Shown: piece by piece, positions 1-9,762 of the stretch
How the letters are laid out: every line of letters starts with the position of its first letter
How positions within the stretch are numbered: position 1 is the stretch's first letter
Source: Vibrio gangliei
GTDB lineage: Bacteria > Pseudomonadota > Gammaproteobacteria > Enterobacterales > Vibrionaceae
Reading direction: 5' to 3'
DNA: 64,000 nucleotides
NCBI RefSeq assembly: GCF_026001925.1
Contig: NZ_AP021869.1
Location: forward strand, 620,001 to 684,000
Notes under the pieces: model-generated
Databases searched by the model: none
The model's input: the letters and a program-made list of their open reading frames with translations, nothing else
What the model was told of the DNA's origin: nothing
Program-made: the position numbers and the translations under genes

Positions 1-1041
1 CGTGTGGTATGGGTAATAGAGCAAGATGTCTTGGGCACTAATGGCCTCAAAACTGTTAGGATAACCTGCAAAGTCGGCACATTTTAAGGCGGGTAATGGT
101 TTGTTTTCTAAGTAATCACGGCCCACATTAGGAAAGCCAGTAAAGTCTTTGAAATTATGATAACGCCCACCAGGAATTAAACTGTCGTAACTGGTCATCT
201 TGAGCTTTTCACACAAGTATTTCAGAAGATCTTCTGGCATGTCGCGTTGGTAGACTAAACGTACTGGCATCGCGGTTAAACGTTGGTTTACCCCTTCAGA
301 CATTTGTTCTAGCAAGCTGTGCTCTACCTCGTGACGTAAGTCGTATTCCGCATCTCGCGTCATGGTCATGGTGTAGCAATTTAGCTCATCGTATTCAAAG
401 AAGCCTTTAAATATATCGTCTAAGCAAAAACGAATAATGTTATCGAGCAAAATGATGGTCTTGCGACGTTTGCCTTTTTGCTCTGGCACCATGATAAAAC
501 GAGGAAGATGATTGGTTGGAATATCAATCAATGCATAGTTCTTTTCTGTACCATTAATGATCTCAGCGGTTAGGTAAGAGTGTTCATCTTTGAGAAACCC
601 TAACACGTCCGTATCTTTATTCATCAAAAATGGCGTGATATGTGGCAGCACTTCGTTGTGAAAGTATTTGCGGATCCACTTCTGCTGGCTTTCTTGTAGT
701 TGTGATTCATTGACCAAGAAAATGCGACGGCGCGCCATTTCTAAAATTAATTCGTTATACAATTCATCAAAACGTTGATTGAGCTTCAGCACTTTAGATT
801 GCATCTTGATCAAGAGATGCTTAGGACCATCGCCATTTCCACTTTGTTGGCTGATTAAAATACGGCGTTTAACATCAGCAAATCGGACTTTGTAAAATTC
901 ATCTAAGTTGCTCGAAAAAATGCCTAAAAATCTGACTCGCTCAATTAAGGGGACGGTTTTATCTGCCGCCTCTTGCAGCACACGTTCATTAAAAGACAAC
1001 CAACTTAGTTCTTTTTCAATGTAGAGTTTTTCTGAGCTCAT
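1..1041 (-). CDS. ppk: Polyphosphate kinase 1, N-terminal part (runs off window)
   Basis: PPK1 reversibly transfers the gamma-phosphate of ATP to polyphosphate. The minus strand is open from an ATG at 1041 to the window edge, 347 codons in one frame. It begins [20 protein letters not shown] and includes [15 protein letters not shown], typical of the PPK1 N-terminal domain, and at the window edge reads [10 protein letters not shown], a conserved PPK1 stretch. The C-terminal half with the phospho-acceptor histidine lies outside the window. It is divergent from pstC, so the 228-bp gap probably holds both promoters and couples polyphosphate synthesis to phosphate uptake. The identification is very secure; only completeness is unknown. 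Confidence 0.95.
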   Translation of the reverse strand, partial: MSSEKLYIEKELSWLSFNERVLQEAADKTVPLIERVRFLGIFSSNLDEFYKVRFADVKRRILISQQSGNGDGPKHLLIKMQSKVLKLNQRFDELYNELILEMARRRIFLVNESQLQESQQKWIRKYFHNEVLPHITPFLMNKDTDVLGFLKDEHSYLTAEIINGTEKNYALIDIPTNHLPRFIMVPEQKGKRRKTIILLDNIIRFCLDDIFKGFFEYDELNCYTMTMTRDAEYDLRHEVEHSLLEQMSEGVNQRLTAMPVRLVYQRDMPEDLLKYLCEKLKMTSYDSLIPGGRYHNFKDFTGFPNVGRDYLENKPLPALKCADFAGYPNSFEAISAQDILLYYPYHT

Positions 1042-1217
1042 TTAACCATCCTGCTGGCATAACTATCGTTTTTGATGGGATAGGTATTACTTTTTTAATA
1101 CATAGAAATGTGTGAGGCTAACTTTAGTGATTTTTTATGACAGTTTTATTTCAATCGGCTCTCTTTATGAGTACAACAGTAGTAAAATCAAGCAGGAATC
1201 AAAGTATAGTAATAAAA

Positions 1218-1235
1218 TTGTCACACAATCGACAT
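1218..1235 (+). promoter_or_regulatory. Candidate Pho box upstream of pstC
   Basis: The 18 bases read TTGTCAC-ACAA-TCGACAT, which matches the 7-4-7 layout of the PhoB consensus (CTGTCAT-N4-CTGTCAT) with about five mismatches. It lies 35 bp before the pstC start, a position compatible with PhoB activation. An isolated CTGTCAT half-site is also visible on the minus strand at 1143-1137, on the ppk side. This is a motif reading only. Confidence 0.45.
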
Positions 1236-1269
1236 ATTATGGCGTGAATCAAAAAAGGTAACGTGAAAC

Positions 1270-3537
1270 ATGGCTCAAAACGACACATTCTTCCAACAAC
1301 GTGATAAGCGGCGCTGGGTCACAGACCGTGTTGCTAGCTCGATCATTAAGTTGGGCGGTGTGAGCGTGCTGGTGGCTTTGTTACTGCTCATTTTCTATTT
1401 GATTGTGGTGATCACCCCGATCTTTTCGCCAGCAACGATGGAGCCAGCAGGGCAGTATCGTTTGAGCGATGATGCTCTCACCTCGCCCATTGTGGCACTG
1501 GGGGTTGACGATGATGGGCGCACGGCCTTTCACTTTACTCAAGATGGTTGGTTGGTTTTTTCCGCTCTGCCTACGATGAAAAAACCATACAGCTCTTTGA
1601 ACGAGCTTTTATTCAAATCTAAGCTGGTGGATGATCCGGTTGCGTTTCGAGCGGCTGAAACCAGTTCTCGCTGGTATGGCTATTCAGACCAACACGGTTT
1701 TATTTATGCTGCGCAACCTAAGTTCTCTTCGGTATTTACCCAGAATGGCCGACAAGCAGCACCCAGTTTTATCACTTTTGCAAATAACCCAATTCCCCTA
1801 GACCCTGAAGGGATGGCCATTACTCAATTTGATTTCTCCATTCAAAGTCATGATGCGACGTTTGTTGGGATCAACCAGCAAGGTCAATGGCAGGCGCTAC
1901 GTTACTACAAGGCAAGTCAATTTGGTGAGCAAGCGGTGGGCTCGCCTTGGCAGAGCACACGTTTGACCATGCCGACTTTTAATCAACCCGTTCGTGATTT
2001 TATTTTGATGCCTAATGGCGATACTTTGTATGTGTTACATCCGGAGTCTATCTCGGTATTAAAGCGACACCAACAGAGGTTTGAATTACGAGAAACCGTT
2101 TCTTTGCTGTCATCAGAGCAGTCAAAAACCGTCAGCTCCCAAGGAGAGAAGTTAACCTTGTTGTCTGGCGCATACTCCGTATTAGTGACGCAATCTGATG
2201 GCGTGGTCTCGCAATGGTTTGATGTGCTCCAGAATGGCGAGCGACACTTTAGTCGCATTCGCAGTTTTGAGCGTAGTGATGATGCTAATGCGGCTTTGAT
2301 ATTACCGGATTTTTATCGTAAAGGTTTTTTCCGTTTCGATTCGAGCGGGCGAGTGGATAATTATTTCACTACCGCTGATGGGCCGGTATTGTCTCAGACG
2401 TTGTCTCAACAGGCTCCTTTATTGGCTGCAACCTCTTCCAATGAAAAAGTGCTTATTGCAGCATACCCTAAACAATGGAACGTCTATCATGTCGATATGG
2501 CTCATCCCGATATTTCAGTGAAAGCCCTGTGGAAGAAGGTATGGTATGAGGGCTATCCAGAGCCTGAGTTTATTTGGCAATCGACGTCAGCCAGTAATGA
2601 TTTTGAAGCCAAATTCAGCTTAGTTCCGATTGCTTTTGGTACGTTGAAATCAGCCTTATTTGCCATGCTATTTGCTGTCCCTATTGCGATTTGTGGGGCG
2701 ATTTATACCGCGTATTTTATGACACCAAGCATGCGTCGTTACGTTAAGCCAACTGTTGAATTAATGGAAGCCTTACCTACGGTCATTATTGGTTTTCTAG
2801 CCGGATTATGGTTAGCACCGATTGTGGAACTAAACCTACTCAATACCATCTTGTTTTTATTGCTACTTCCCGTTGTGATCTTATTGGCAGCATTTATGTG
2901 GCATCTCACTCGTCGTCAGTTTGGAGCTCAATACCAAGGTTGGGTAGCGTTATTTTTGATCCCGGTCGTGGTGCTGTTTGGGTGGTTGATTTCCCTCTAT
3001 GGCCATCAATTTGAATCGTGGGTGTTTGGCGGCGATGTGCGTTTCTTTTTGGCTCAATGGGGGGGTGATTTTGACCAGCGTAATGCGTTAATCGTTGGTT
3101 TTGCCATGGGCTTTGCGGTTATTCCTACCATTTTTACGATTGCCGAAGATGCGATTTTTTCTGTGCCAAAACATTTATCCGATGGTGCCAGCGCATTAGG
3201 CGCAACACCATGGCAATGTTTGACAACCGTGGTGTTAGTTACCGCTTCCCCTGGGATTTTCTCCGCCGTGATGATGGGGCTAGGTCGAGCGGTGGGAGAA
3301 ACCATGATAGTGTTGATGGCCACGGGGAATACACCGGTCATGGATTGGAATATTTTTGAAGGCATGCGTACTTTATCAGCCAACATCGCTATTGAAATGC
3401 CAGAATCTGAAGTTGGCAGCTCACATTTTCGATTATTGTTTTTATCCGCCTTCCTATTATTTGCCTTTACTTTTGTGGTGAACTCTTTGGCCGAACTCAT
3501 TCGTCAGCGATTAAGGGATAAATACAGTGCACTTTAA
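1270..3537 (+). CDS. pstC: Phosphate ABC transporter permease PstC, enlarged form
   Basis: Inner-membrane permease subunit of the high-affinity phosphate importer. At 755 residues it is more than twice the size of E. coli PstC (about 319). After an N-terminal membrane helix (roughly residues 28-50) comes about 400 residues of presumably periplasmic sequence with a repetitive, beta-rich look. The ABC permease domain starts near residue 455, with the coupling-loop region DGASALGATPWQCL and GLGRAVGETM. The ATG at 1270 follows AAAAAGGTAAC; an upstream GTG at 1263 is out of frame. It heads the pstC-pstA-pstB-phoU cluster. No pstS is visible here. The enlarged form is common in Vibrio, Shewanella and Pseudomonas relatives; what the extra domain does is not evident. 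Confidence 0.92.
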   Translation: MAQNDTFFQQRDKRRWVTDRVASSIIKLGGVSVLVALLLLIFYLIVVITPIFSPATMEPAGQYRLSDDALTSPIVALGVDDDGRTAFHFTQDGWLVFSALPTMKKPYSSLNELLFKSKLVDDPVAFRAAETSSRWYGYSDQHGFIYAAQPKFSSVFTQNGRQAAPSFITFANNPIPLDPEGMAITQFDFSIQSHDATFVGINQQGQWQALRYYKASQFGEQAVGSPWQSTRLTMPTFNQPVRDFILMPNGDTLYVLHPESISVLKRHQQRFELRETVSLLSSEQSKTVSSQGEKLTLLSGAYSVLVTQSDGVVSQWFDVLQNGERHFSRIRSFERSDDANAALILPDFYRKGFFRFDSSGRVDNYFTTADGPVLSQTLSQQAPLLAATSSNEKVLIAAYPKQWNVYHVDMAHPDISVKALWKKVWYEGYPEPEFIWQSTSASNDFEAKFSLVPIAFGTLKSALFAMLFAVPIAICGAIYTAYFMTPSMRRYVKPTVELMEALPTVIIGFLAGLWLAPIVELNLLNTILFLLLLPVVILLAAFMWHLTRRQFGAQYQGWVALFLIPVVVLFGWLISLYGHQFESWVFGGDVRFFLAQWGGDFDQRNALIVGFAMGFAVIPTIFTIAEDAIFSVPKHLSDGASALGATPWQCLTTVVLVTASPGIFSAVMMGLGRAVGETMIVLMATGNTPVMDWNIFEGMRTLSANIAIEMPESEVGSSHFRLLFLSAFLLFAFTFVVNSLAELIRQRLRDKYSAL

Positions 3538-3567
3538 CCATGCTTCAGATTTATTGACGGTGAGATC

Positions 3568-5235
3568 ATGAACAAAGTGAAGGCTGACAGTTTAAGCTGG
3601 ATTAAATCAGGCCAGCCTTGGGTATGGCTGACGGCGGGAGCGGTGAGTATCAGCTTGGTCTCTGTGCTGGGTTTATTGCTGCTGATTGGATGGAAAGGCT
3701 TAGTCTATTTTTGGCCAGCGCCAGTCTATCAGTGGCAAGGTGCACAGGGGCAAACGTTAATTGGGCAGATATACCAACGAGATTACGTTTCTCTTGAGCA
3801 AGTAGCTCAGCATAAAACCCATTGGCCTGATGATGTGGTGCAAGCCGCAGAAGTCGAGCGCTTGTCGATCAAAGTGGCTAATCGCGATATGTATTCCCGT
3901 GATTTTATTTCTGTCTTAGCTATCGATCTGCATCAGCAAAGCACGCCCAAAGATATTGCTGTTTTTGAGCGAACGCGTGATGGCGATTTTTTTGCAAAGC
4001 CGATGGCGGTCATGATCGGCAATCAGCGATATGAGCGAGATCTGCCCCAGCGTATTGCTCAGATGGTAGTTGAGGCAAAAAGTATACGAGATGACATTGA
4101 CCAGATCGTGTCAGACGAGTTGCATCAAGTGAATAGAAAACTCGATGAACTGCGTGCAGAAAAACGACGTAAACAGAAACAAGGTCAATTGGATAGCAAG
4201 ACTTTTGAGCATTTGCAGCAGCAGGAAAAAGAACTCGGGCTGAAGTTTAATCAAGCCGAGCAACGAATTTTAAGTTTGCAAGATAACCTCGCTTCTCAAC
4301 AAATTATTGTGCAGGACATGCAAGGCCAACAAGTCAGCTTACCGCTCGATACCTTATTGGATGCCTGGTATCCCAATGCAATGTCTTGGGGGCAGAAAGC
4401 TCAGCATTGGGCTAAGCAGGTGAAGAAGTTTGTGACCGATGCGCCGCGTGAGTCTAATTCAGAAGGCGGTGTGTTTCCTGCCATTTTCGGTACTGTGTTA
4501 TTGGTGATTATCATGTCCGTGGTGGTGATGCCATTGGGCGTGATCGCGGCTATTTATTTGCATGAATACGCGGGGAATACGGCACTGACAAAACTTATCC
4601 GTATCTCCGTGGTTAACCTTGCTGGTGTCCCCTCTATTGTTTACGGGGTATTCGGATTGGGCTTTTTTGTGTACACCGTTGGGAATTCGATAGATGAACT
4701 GTTTTATTCCGATGCTCTGCCAACACCAACTTTTGGTACGCCAGGGTTATTATGGTCGGCGATGACGTTAGCTATTCTTACCTTACCGGTGGTGATTGTT
4801 GCGACCGAAGAAGGGTTATCGCGTGTGCCAAACTCGGTTCGACATGGCTCTTATGCGCTTGGGGCGACTAAGTTTGAAACGTTATGGCGCATTGTGTTGC
4901 CTATGGTTAGCCCTGCCATGATGACTGGACTAATTTTAGCGGTGGCGCGTGCAGCAGGTGAGGTTGCTCCTTTGATGTTAGTCGGGGTAGTGAAACTCGC
5001 TCCAACGTTACCCGTTGATACCGATTTCCCATTTTTGCATTTAGAGCGTAAGTTCATGCATTTAGGTTTTCATATTTATGATGTTGGCTTTCAAACACCG
5101 AATATTGAAGCGGCAAGACCATTGGTGTTTGCTACTTCGTTTTTATTGATTACCGTCGTTGTTGGCCTCAATATTACCGCTATTTTGATACGTAATAATT
5201 TGCGCGAAAAGTTTAAAACGTTAGGGACCGATTAA
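3568..5235 (+). CDS. pstA: Phosphate ABC transporter permease PstA, enlarged form
   Basis: Second permease subunit of the Pst importer, 555 residues against about 296 in E. coli. After an N-terminal membrane helix near residues 18-42, residues about 60-300 form a non-membrane insert. Its middle (about 170-250) is Lys/Glu/Gln-rich and looks like a coiled coil. The permease core begins near residue 305 ([13 protein letters not shown]) and carries the coupling motif [17 protein letters not shown] and [11 protein letters not shown]. It starts 30 bp after pstC and ends 1 bp before pstB, so the operon is tight. Both permeases are enlarged together, suggesting that their extra domains face each other. 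Confidence 0.92.
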   Translation: MNKVKADSLSWIKSGQPWVWLTAGAVSISLVSVLGLLLLIGWKGLVYFWPAPVYQWQGAQGQTLIGQIYQRDYVSLEQVAQHKTHWPDDVVQAAEVERLSIKVANRDMYSRDFISVLAIDLHQQSTPKDIAVFERTRDGDFFAKPMAVMIGNQRYERDLPQRIAQMVVEAKSIRDDIDQIVSDELHQVNRKLDELRAEKRRKQKQGQLDSKTFEHLQQQEKELGLKFNQAEQRILSLQDNLASQQIIVQDMQGQQVSLPLDTLLDAWYPNAMSWGQKAQHWAKQVKKFVTDAPRESNSEGGVFPAIFGTVLLVIIMSVVVMPLGVIAAIYLHEYAGNTALTKLIRISVVNLAGVPSIVYGVFGLGFFVYTVGNSIDELFYSDALPTPTFGTPGLLWSAMTLAILTLPVVIVATEEGLSRVPNSVRHGSYALGATKFETLWRIVLPMVSPAMMTGLILAVARAAGEVAPLMLVGVVKLAPTLPVDTDFPFLHLERKFMHLGFHIYDVGFQTPNIEAARPLVFATSFLLITVVVGLNITAILIRNNLREKFKTLGTD

Positions 5236-5236
5236 T

Positions 5237-6055
5237 ATGCTTTCCATTCATTCGGCTCTTGGGCATACCGAACCTTTAGATATTCATCAGTTAACCGATG
5301 AGCAAACCGCGATTTCGATAGAATCGTTGAATTTATTCTATGGCCAGGCTCAAGCTCTTAAAGACATTAATATGCGAATTCCGAAAGGGCATGTGACGGC
5401 ATTTATCGGCCCATCGGGTTGTGGTAAATCGACCTTATTACGTTGCATTAACCGAATGAATGACTTAGTTGATGGGTGTCGTATTGAAGGGAAAGTGAAC
5501 CTACATGGTAGCAATGTTTATCACCCTAAAGTTGATGTTGCGAGCTTACGCCGTCGTGTAGGAATGGTGTTTCAGCGTCCGAACCCGTTTCCTAAAACCA
5601 TTTATGAAAATGTCGTGTATGGGCTGCGTTTACAAGGTATTAAAGATTCCAGAACGTTAGATGATGCGGTTGAACGTTCATTGAGAGCGGCGGCACTTTG
5701 GACAGAAGTAAAAGATCGCTTACATGAAAATGCGTTTGGTTTATCTGGTGGCCAACAACAACGATTGGTGATCGCGCGTGCTATTGCGATTGAGCCAGAA
5801 ATCTTGCTGTTAGATGAGCCCACTTCGGCGTTGGATCCGATTTCAACCTTGACGATTGAAGAACTGATTTCTGAACTTAAGAATCAATATAGCGTAGTGA
5901 TCGTTACTCATAACATGCAACAAGCCGCACGGGTTAGTGATTACACCGCGTTTATTCATATGGGGAAATTGGTGGAATACAGTGATACCGATTCTATTTT
6001 TACGTCTCCTAAAATGAAAAAAACCGAAGACTATATTACTGGCCGTTATGGCTAA
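5237..6055 (+). CDS. pstB: Phosphate ABC transporter ATPase PstB
   Basis: Cytoplasmic ATPase of the Pst importer, 272 residues, the normal family length. Visible motifs are Walker [10 protein letters not shown], the Q-loop [16 protein letters not shown] typical of PstB, the signature LSGGQQQRL, Walker [13 protein letters not shown] and the switch histidine in [10 protein letters not shown]. It starts 1 bp after the pstA stop. Together with the two permeases it forms an importer that needs a periplasmic PstS, which must be encoded elsewhere. Confidence 0.97.
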   Translation: MLSIHSALGHTEPLDIHQLTDEQTAISIESLNLFYGQAQALKDINMRIPKGHVTAFIGPSGCGKSTLLRCINRMNDLVDGCRIEGKVNLHGSNVYHPKVDVASLRRRVGMVFQRPNPFPKTIYENVVYGLRLQGIKDSRTLDDAVERSLRAAALWTEVKDRLHENAFGLSGGQQQRLVIARAIAIEPEILLLDEPTSALDPISTLTIEELISELKNQYSVVIVTHNMQQAARVSDYTAFIHMGKLVEYSDTDSIFTSPKMKKTEDYITGRYG

Positions 6056-6169
6056 GTTACTTACAATATAGTTATTTACAGCCTAGCTACTTACGATTGT
6101 GTTATTAATGGTTGAGTGAATGATGATACGAGCAATATCGAGTGTAAATCTTGATACAGAGGAAAAGTT

Positions 6170-6868
6170 ATGCAGTTAGGACGTCATATTTCAGGACAAT
6201 TTAATGTTGAGCTGGAATCGATGCGTACTCATGTGTTAGCGATGGGCGGCTTGGTGGAAGAGCAAATCTCTTTAGCCCTACACGCGCTGTATAAACATGA
6301 TTCTCAATTGGCCACTAAAGTACGACGTAATGATGAAAGCGTTAACGAGATGGAAGCGGTCATTGGTGAAGCCTGCACTCGTATTATTGCGAAACGACAG
6401 CCCACCGCAAAAGATTTACGTTTGATCATGGCGATCGTGAAAACCATTTCTGATCTGGAACGTATTGGTGATGTGGCAATTAAGATCAGTTACGTCGCCC
6501 AAGAATCATTTACTCCTCAACAAGAAGCCTTGGTGGTGTCAGTAGAAAGGTTTGGTCGCATGGCGATTAATATGCTGCATCAAGTATTAGATGCCTTTGC
6601 TCGTATGGATCTAAAAGCGGCGGCCAAAGTTTATGGTATGGATGATCAATTGGATGCTGAGCATAAAAAAGTGCAAAAGCAGATGATGAACTTAATGATG
6701 TCAGACCGAAACTCCGTGCCTAAAGTCATGCAAATATACTCGTGCGCACAATCTTTAGAGCGAGTGGGAGACCGATGCCAGAATATTTGTGAGTACATTT
6801 TTTACTTCGTAGAAGGCAAGGATGTGAAGCGCAATAAGGAATACTTGCAATCCTTGACTGCAGAATAG
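6170..6868 (+). CDS. phoU: Phosphate-signalling protein PhoU
   Basis: PhoU links the Pst transporter to the PhoR sensor and keeps the Pho regulon off when phosphate is plentiful. The protein is 232 residues and all-helical, with the two repeated PhoU domains. E/D-rich metal-binding segments are visible in each repeat (ISDLERIGDVA and SLERVGDRCQNICEY). The ATG at 6170 is preceded by AGAGGAAAAGTT, a good ribosome site. It follows pstB after 114 bp, in the usual gene order. Confidence 0.96.
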   Translation: MQLGRHISGQFNVELESMRTHVLAMGGLVEEQISLALHALYKHDSQLATKVRRNDESVNEMEAVIGEACTRIIAKRQPTAKDLRLIMAIVKTISDLERIGDVAIKISYVAQESFTPQQEALVVSVERFGRMAINMLHQVLDAFARMDLKAAAKVYGMDDQLDAEHKKVQKQMMNLMMSDRNSVPKVMQIYSCAQSLERVGDRCQNICEYIFYFVEGKDVKRNKEYLQSLTAE

Positions 6869-6929
6869 ACCGCCGAATCAAGCACTGAATAGGTACACTT
6901 ACCTGAAAAATGAGGTCGCAGAAATCGCA

Positions 6930-6959
6930 AACCTCGCATCTTGAAGTCACTTGGGGATA
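6930..6959. repeat. Solo end of a TATACCCAAGT palindromic element
   Basis: About 30 bases, containing CTCGCATCTTGAAGTCACTT, closely match the right-hand terminus of the 266-bp element at 23520-23785. There is no matching partner end nearby, so this looks like a decayed or solo copy. It sits in the gap between the convergent genes phoU and cutC. Confidence 0.6.
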
Positions 6960-6997
6960 AGAGTGTCACAATAACAAGTCAAACCCGCTGAGATCAT

Positions 6998-7735
6998 TTA
7001 CTGGATGGCTGCCTTAACGGCTTGAATGATGTCTTTGCTCGTGACAGGAATGGCAAAATCATCAACATCATCATGGCCCATTTTAGCTCTTGAAGTTTGA
7101 GATTGCATCAAACTTGGGCGAGTGCTTTTTCCTGATAAATGAATCTCTCTTACGCCAGTTTTATTCAGAATGGTTTTGGCGTTATCAAGATTGACTCCCG
7201 CGCCCGCCATGATTGAAATTCGACCTTGCACTTGTTTTACCATCTCAGAAATCGTATCCATACCGTCATAAGCATTCGCTGCTAATCCAGAGGTGAGTAC
7301 TCGCTCACATCCCAAATCAATAATATCTTCTAACGCTTGCTTCGCATTGCAGCATTGGTCAATGGCACGGTGGAAAGTGACCCCCATGCCTTGTGCTGCA
7401 TGGATTAATGTCTGGCAGTTGGTTTTGTCGATTTCACCATTGGATTGCAGTACCCCAATCACAATGCCTTGTAAGCCAGCCTGTTTAGCACAGCGAACAT
7501 CTTCCAACATGATTTGCATTTCTTGCTCAGAAAATAAGAAGTCACCTTGTCTTGGACGAATCATGGCATAGACGGGAACCGTTGAATGTTTGGCTGCTTG
7601 TTTCATGAAACCATAACTTGGTGTGAGGCCACCTAAAGCAAGCGAAGAGCATAATTCAATACGAGTGGCTCCGGCTTCAATGGCAAGATGGAGAGATTCT
7701 AAATTATCAATACAAACTTCTAATTCAATAGTCAT
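6998..7735 (-). CDS. cutC: CutC family protein (copper homeostasis family)
   Basis: TIM-barrel protein of the CutC family, 245 residues from the chosen start. Family motifs visible are [41 protein letters not shown] and IMAGAGVN. The frame stays open to an ATG at 7768, but family members begin directly with the sequence equivalent to [11 protein letters not shown], so the ATG at 7735 is preferred. Neither start has a convincing ribosome site. The role in copper handling was inferred from E. coli and has been questioned, so the biochemical function is open. It converges on phoU and is probably transcribed alone. Confidence 0.88.
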   Translation of the reverse strand: MTIELEVCIDNLESLHLAIEAGATRIELCSSLALGGLTPSYGFMKQAAKHSTVPVYAMIRPRQGDFLFSEQEMQIMLEDVRCAKQAGLQGIVIGVLQSNGEIDKTNCQTLIHAAQGMGVTFHRAIDQCCNAKQALEDIIDLGCERVLTSGLAANAYDGMDTISEMVKQVQGRISIMAGAGVNLDNAKTILNKTGVREIHLSGKSTRPSLMQSQTSRAKMGHDDVDDFAIPVTSKDIIQAVKAAIQ

Positions 7736-7864
7736 GGTTATCTTGGGATTACGAAAAGGAGGAGACATTGTATTTGATTTTGAAAAAGCAGTGTGCAGTT
7801 TGTATGTGAAATAATATGGATAGGGTCAAACTTTTATCACTGTAAGAATAAAAAGAGAAAAGAA

Positions 7865-7884
7865 ACCCCGCACGATGGCGGGGT
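7865..7884 (-). terminator. Terminator downstream of the peroxiredoxin gene
   Basis: A 7-bp GC-rich stem (ACCCCGC/GCGGGGT) is followed on the minus strand by TTTCTTTTCTCTTTTT. It lies 34 bp after the stop of the peroxiredoxin gene and reads as an intrinsic terminator for it. Confidence 0.75.
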
Positions 7885-7917
7885 CTAAAGATGAAAGATA
7901 AAAAAGTCGAGACTTAA

Positions 7918-8529
7918 TTATTTTTTGTTCAGGTCACCTTCGTGTTCTGAAAGGTATGCTGCTACACCTTCAGTAGAGCCTTTCATACCTGCTTTACCTT
8001 CTTCCCATTGTGCTGGGCACACTTCACCGTGTTTTTGGTGGAAGTTTAGTGCGTCAACCATACGTAGCATTTCGTCGATGTTACGGCCTAGTGGTAGGTC
8101 GTTAACAACTTGGTGACGTACAACGCCGTCTTCGTCGATTAAGAAAGAACCACGGAAAGCAACACCAGCTTCTGGGTGCTCAACATCGTAAGCTTTTACG
8201 ATTTCGTGCTTAACGTCAGCGACTAGTGGGTATTTCACTTGACCGATACCGCCATCAGCGATAGCTGTGTTACGCCATGCGTTGTGTGAGAATTGAGAAT
8301 CGATTGAAACACCGATCACTTCAACGCCTTTAGCTTGGAAATCTTCGAAACGTTTGTCAAAAGCGATAAGCTCTGATGGGCAAACGAAGGTGAAATCTAG
8401 AGGGTAGAAGAAAACAACCGCTTTCTTGCCTTTAGTGAATTCTGCAAAGTTGAATGAATCAACGATCTCACCGCTACCTAGAACTGCTGCTGCTGTGAAA
8501 TCTGGGGCTTGACGACCTACTAGTACCAT
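7918..8529 (-). CDS. Typical 2-Cys peroxiredoxin (AhpC/Prx family)
   Basis: Thiol peroxidase that reduces H2O2 and organic peroxides. At 203 residues it has the peroxidatic cysteine in FTFVCPSE and the resolving cysteine in GEVCPAQW, the arrangement of typical 2-Cys Prx enzymes. It is divergent from an OxyR2-type regulator gene across a 199-bp gap. In Vibrio vulnificus and V. cholerae the peroxiredoxin (Prx2/AhpC) is under OxyR2, so the same control is likely here. The reductase partner (AhpF or thioredoxin) is not in the window. The start at 8529 follows AGGAGCAACAAA, a strong ribosome site. Confidence 0.95.
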   Translation of the reverse strand: MVLVGRQAPDFTAAAVLGSGEIVDSFNFAEFTKGKKAVVFFYPLDFTFVCPSELIAFDKRFEDFQAKGVEVIGVSIDSQFSHNAWRNTAIADGGIGQVKYPLVADVKHEIVKAYDVEHPEAGVAFRGSFLIDEDGVVRHQVVNDLPLGRNIDEMLRMVDALNFHQKHGEVCPAQWEEGKAGMKGSTEGVAAYLSEHEGDLNKK

Positions 8530-8609
8530 TTTGTTGCTCCTAATTTTTGCTTGATATATTAATCAATCACCCAAACATCATTGTTTGAGTTGTTTTTCCA
8601 CGACAAACT

Positions 8610-8663
8610 ATAGTACAAGCAGTACTATGAAAAAAAGCGAAATAAACCGATAAACATTATCGA
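8610..8663. promoter_or_regulatory. Two inverted repeats in the prx-oxyR2 gap
   Basis: There is a perfect 7-bp inverted repeat (ATAGTAC-N5-GTACTAT, 8610-8628) and a second perfect 6-bp one (CGATAA-N3-TTATCG, 8649-8663). They lie between the divergent starts of the peroxiredoxin and OxyR2 genes. The first has the ATAG...CTAT ends expected of OxyR-type half-sites, so OxyR2 binding is a reasonable inference. Confidence 0.5.
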
Positions 8664-8728
8664 AAAAAGCGATAACTTCTAATTTGTGAACTGGCTTAGG
8701 TTTTCACTCTACTTTATTGAAATTTAAT

Positions 8729-9634
8729 ATGACTAAATGGCCCAGCTTAAAACAACTCCATTATTTAATTACCCTGTATGAAACTCGTCATTTTAGTGAG
8801 GCGGCAGAGCGTTGTTTTGTTAGCCAATCGACGTTAAGTAAGGGGATTCAAAACCTTGAGTCTCTCATTGGTTGTCCTTTGTATGAAAAAAAAGACAAGA
8901 AAAGCCCGCTAGTTTTCACTTTAGCTGGCAAACAGGTGGTTAAGCAAGGGCGTGAATTACTCGCCAAGAGCCAAGATTTACTTGAATTAGGGTCACTATG
9001 CCAAGGCAATACGATGCAAGGGCAACTTAGGCTTGGCTGCATTCCAACCATTGCGCCTTTTTTACTCGGTGATTTGGTTCAGGAAGTCAATACGCGTTTT
9101 CCTCAATTGACATTGTTATTACGGGAAGACACCACCACAAATTTATTGAAAGCACTGCGTCATGGAGACTTAGATGTGCTGATCTTAGCGATGCCTGTTA
9201 ATATTGGTGAAATGGAGTGCCGAATTGTTGGGCAAGATCCGTTTCGAATGATCATAGGAAGAGAGCAGGCACAGGCAATAAAAAATCCCATTCATTATGA
9301 TGACTTGCCGGATGAGTCTGTTTTTTTGCTCGAAAATGAACATTGCTTAACCGAGCATGCCGTTTCCGCTTGTAAACTCACCAAAAAAGAGAAAATCAAT
9401 CCATTTTCTGCCACCAGTCTGCACACTTTAGTACAAATGGTTGCCAATGGTTTAGGGACTACTTTTATTCCTCAAATTGCCATTGACCATGGTTTAATTG
9501 ATAAGCAAAACATCGTTGTGATGGATCCTCCCGGTCAAAATGCGCATCGAAATATTGGTGTGATTTGGCGACCAAGCTCAAATCGAATTACGACATTCAA
9601 TTCCTTAGCCGATGTGGTGGAAGGTTTACTTTGA
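8729..9634 (+). CDS. oxyR2: LysR-family peroxide sensor OxyR2
   Basis: H2O2-responsive transcription factor, 301 residues from the ATG at 8729. An in-frame TTG at 8717 is possible but has no better ribosome site. The N-terminal winged helix carries HFSEAAERCFVSQSTLSKGI and the rest is a LysR effector domain. With this start the redox cysteines are Cys206 and Cys215 and residue 204 is glutamate (ENEHC). This is the numbering and signature described for V. vulnificus OxyR2, where Glu204 replaces the glycine of OxyR1 and makes the sensor hypersensitive. Divergence from the peroxiredoxin gene fits. The OxyR2 call rests on those residues and context. Confidence 0.88.
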   Translation: MTKWPSLKQLHYLITLYETRHFSEAAERCFVSQSTLSKGIQNLESLIGCPLYEKKDKKSPLVFTLAGKQVVKQGRELLAKSQDLLELGSLCQGNTMQGQLRLGCIPTIAPFLLGDLVQEVNTRFPQLTLLLREDTTTNLLKALRHGDLDVLILAMPVNIGEMECRIVGQDPFRMIIGREQAQAIKNPIHYDDLPDESVFLLENEHCLTEHAVSACKLTKKEKINPFSATSLHTLVQMVANGLGTTFIPQIAIDHGLIDKQNIVVMDPPGQNAHRNIGVIWRPSSNRITTFNSLADVVEGLL

Positions 9635-9762
9635 TTCAATCCTATCAAACCTTGATCTTAATGGTGGTAAGCCTATACTAGCGCCTGATTTATACACCGC
9701 TAATCTTCAAGTTGAGCTAATTAAGTTGAACCATTGTTTTAGCCTTAACAAAGTGACCCTTC

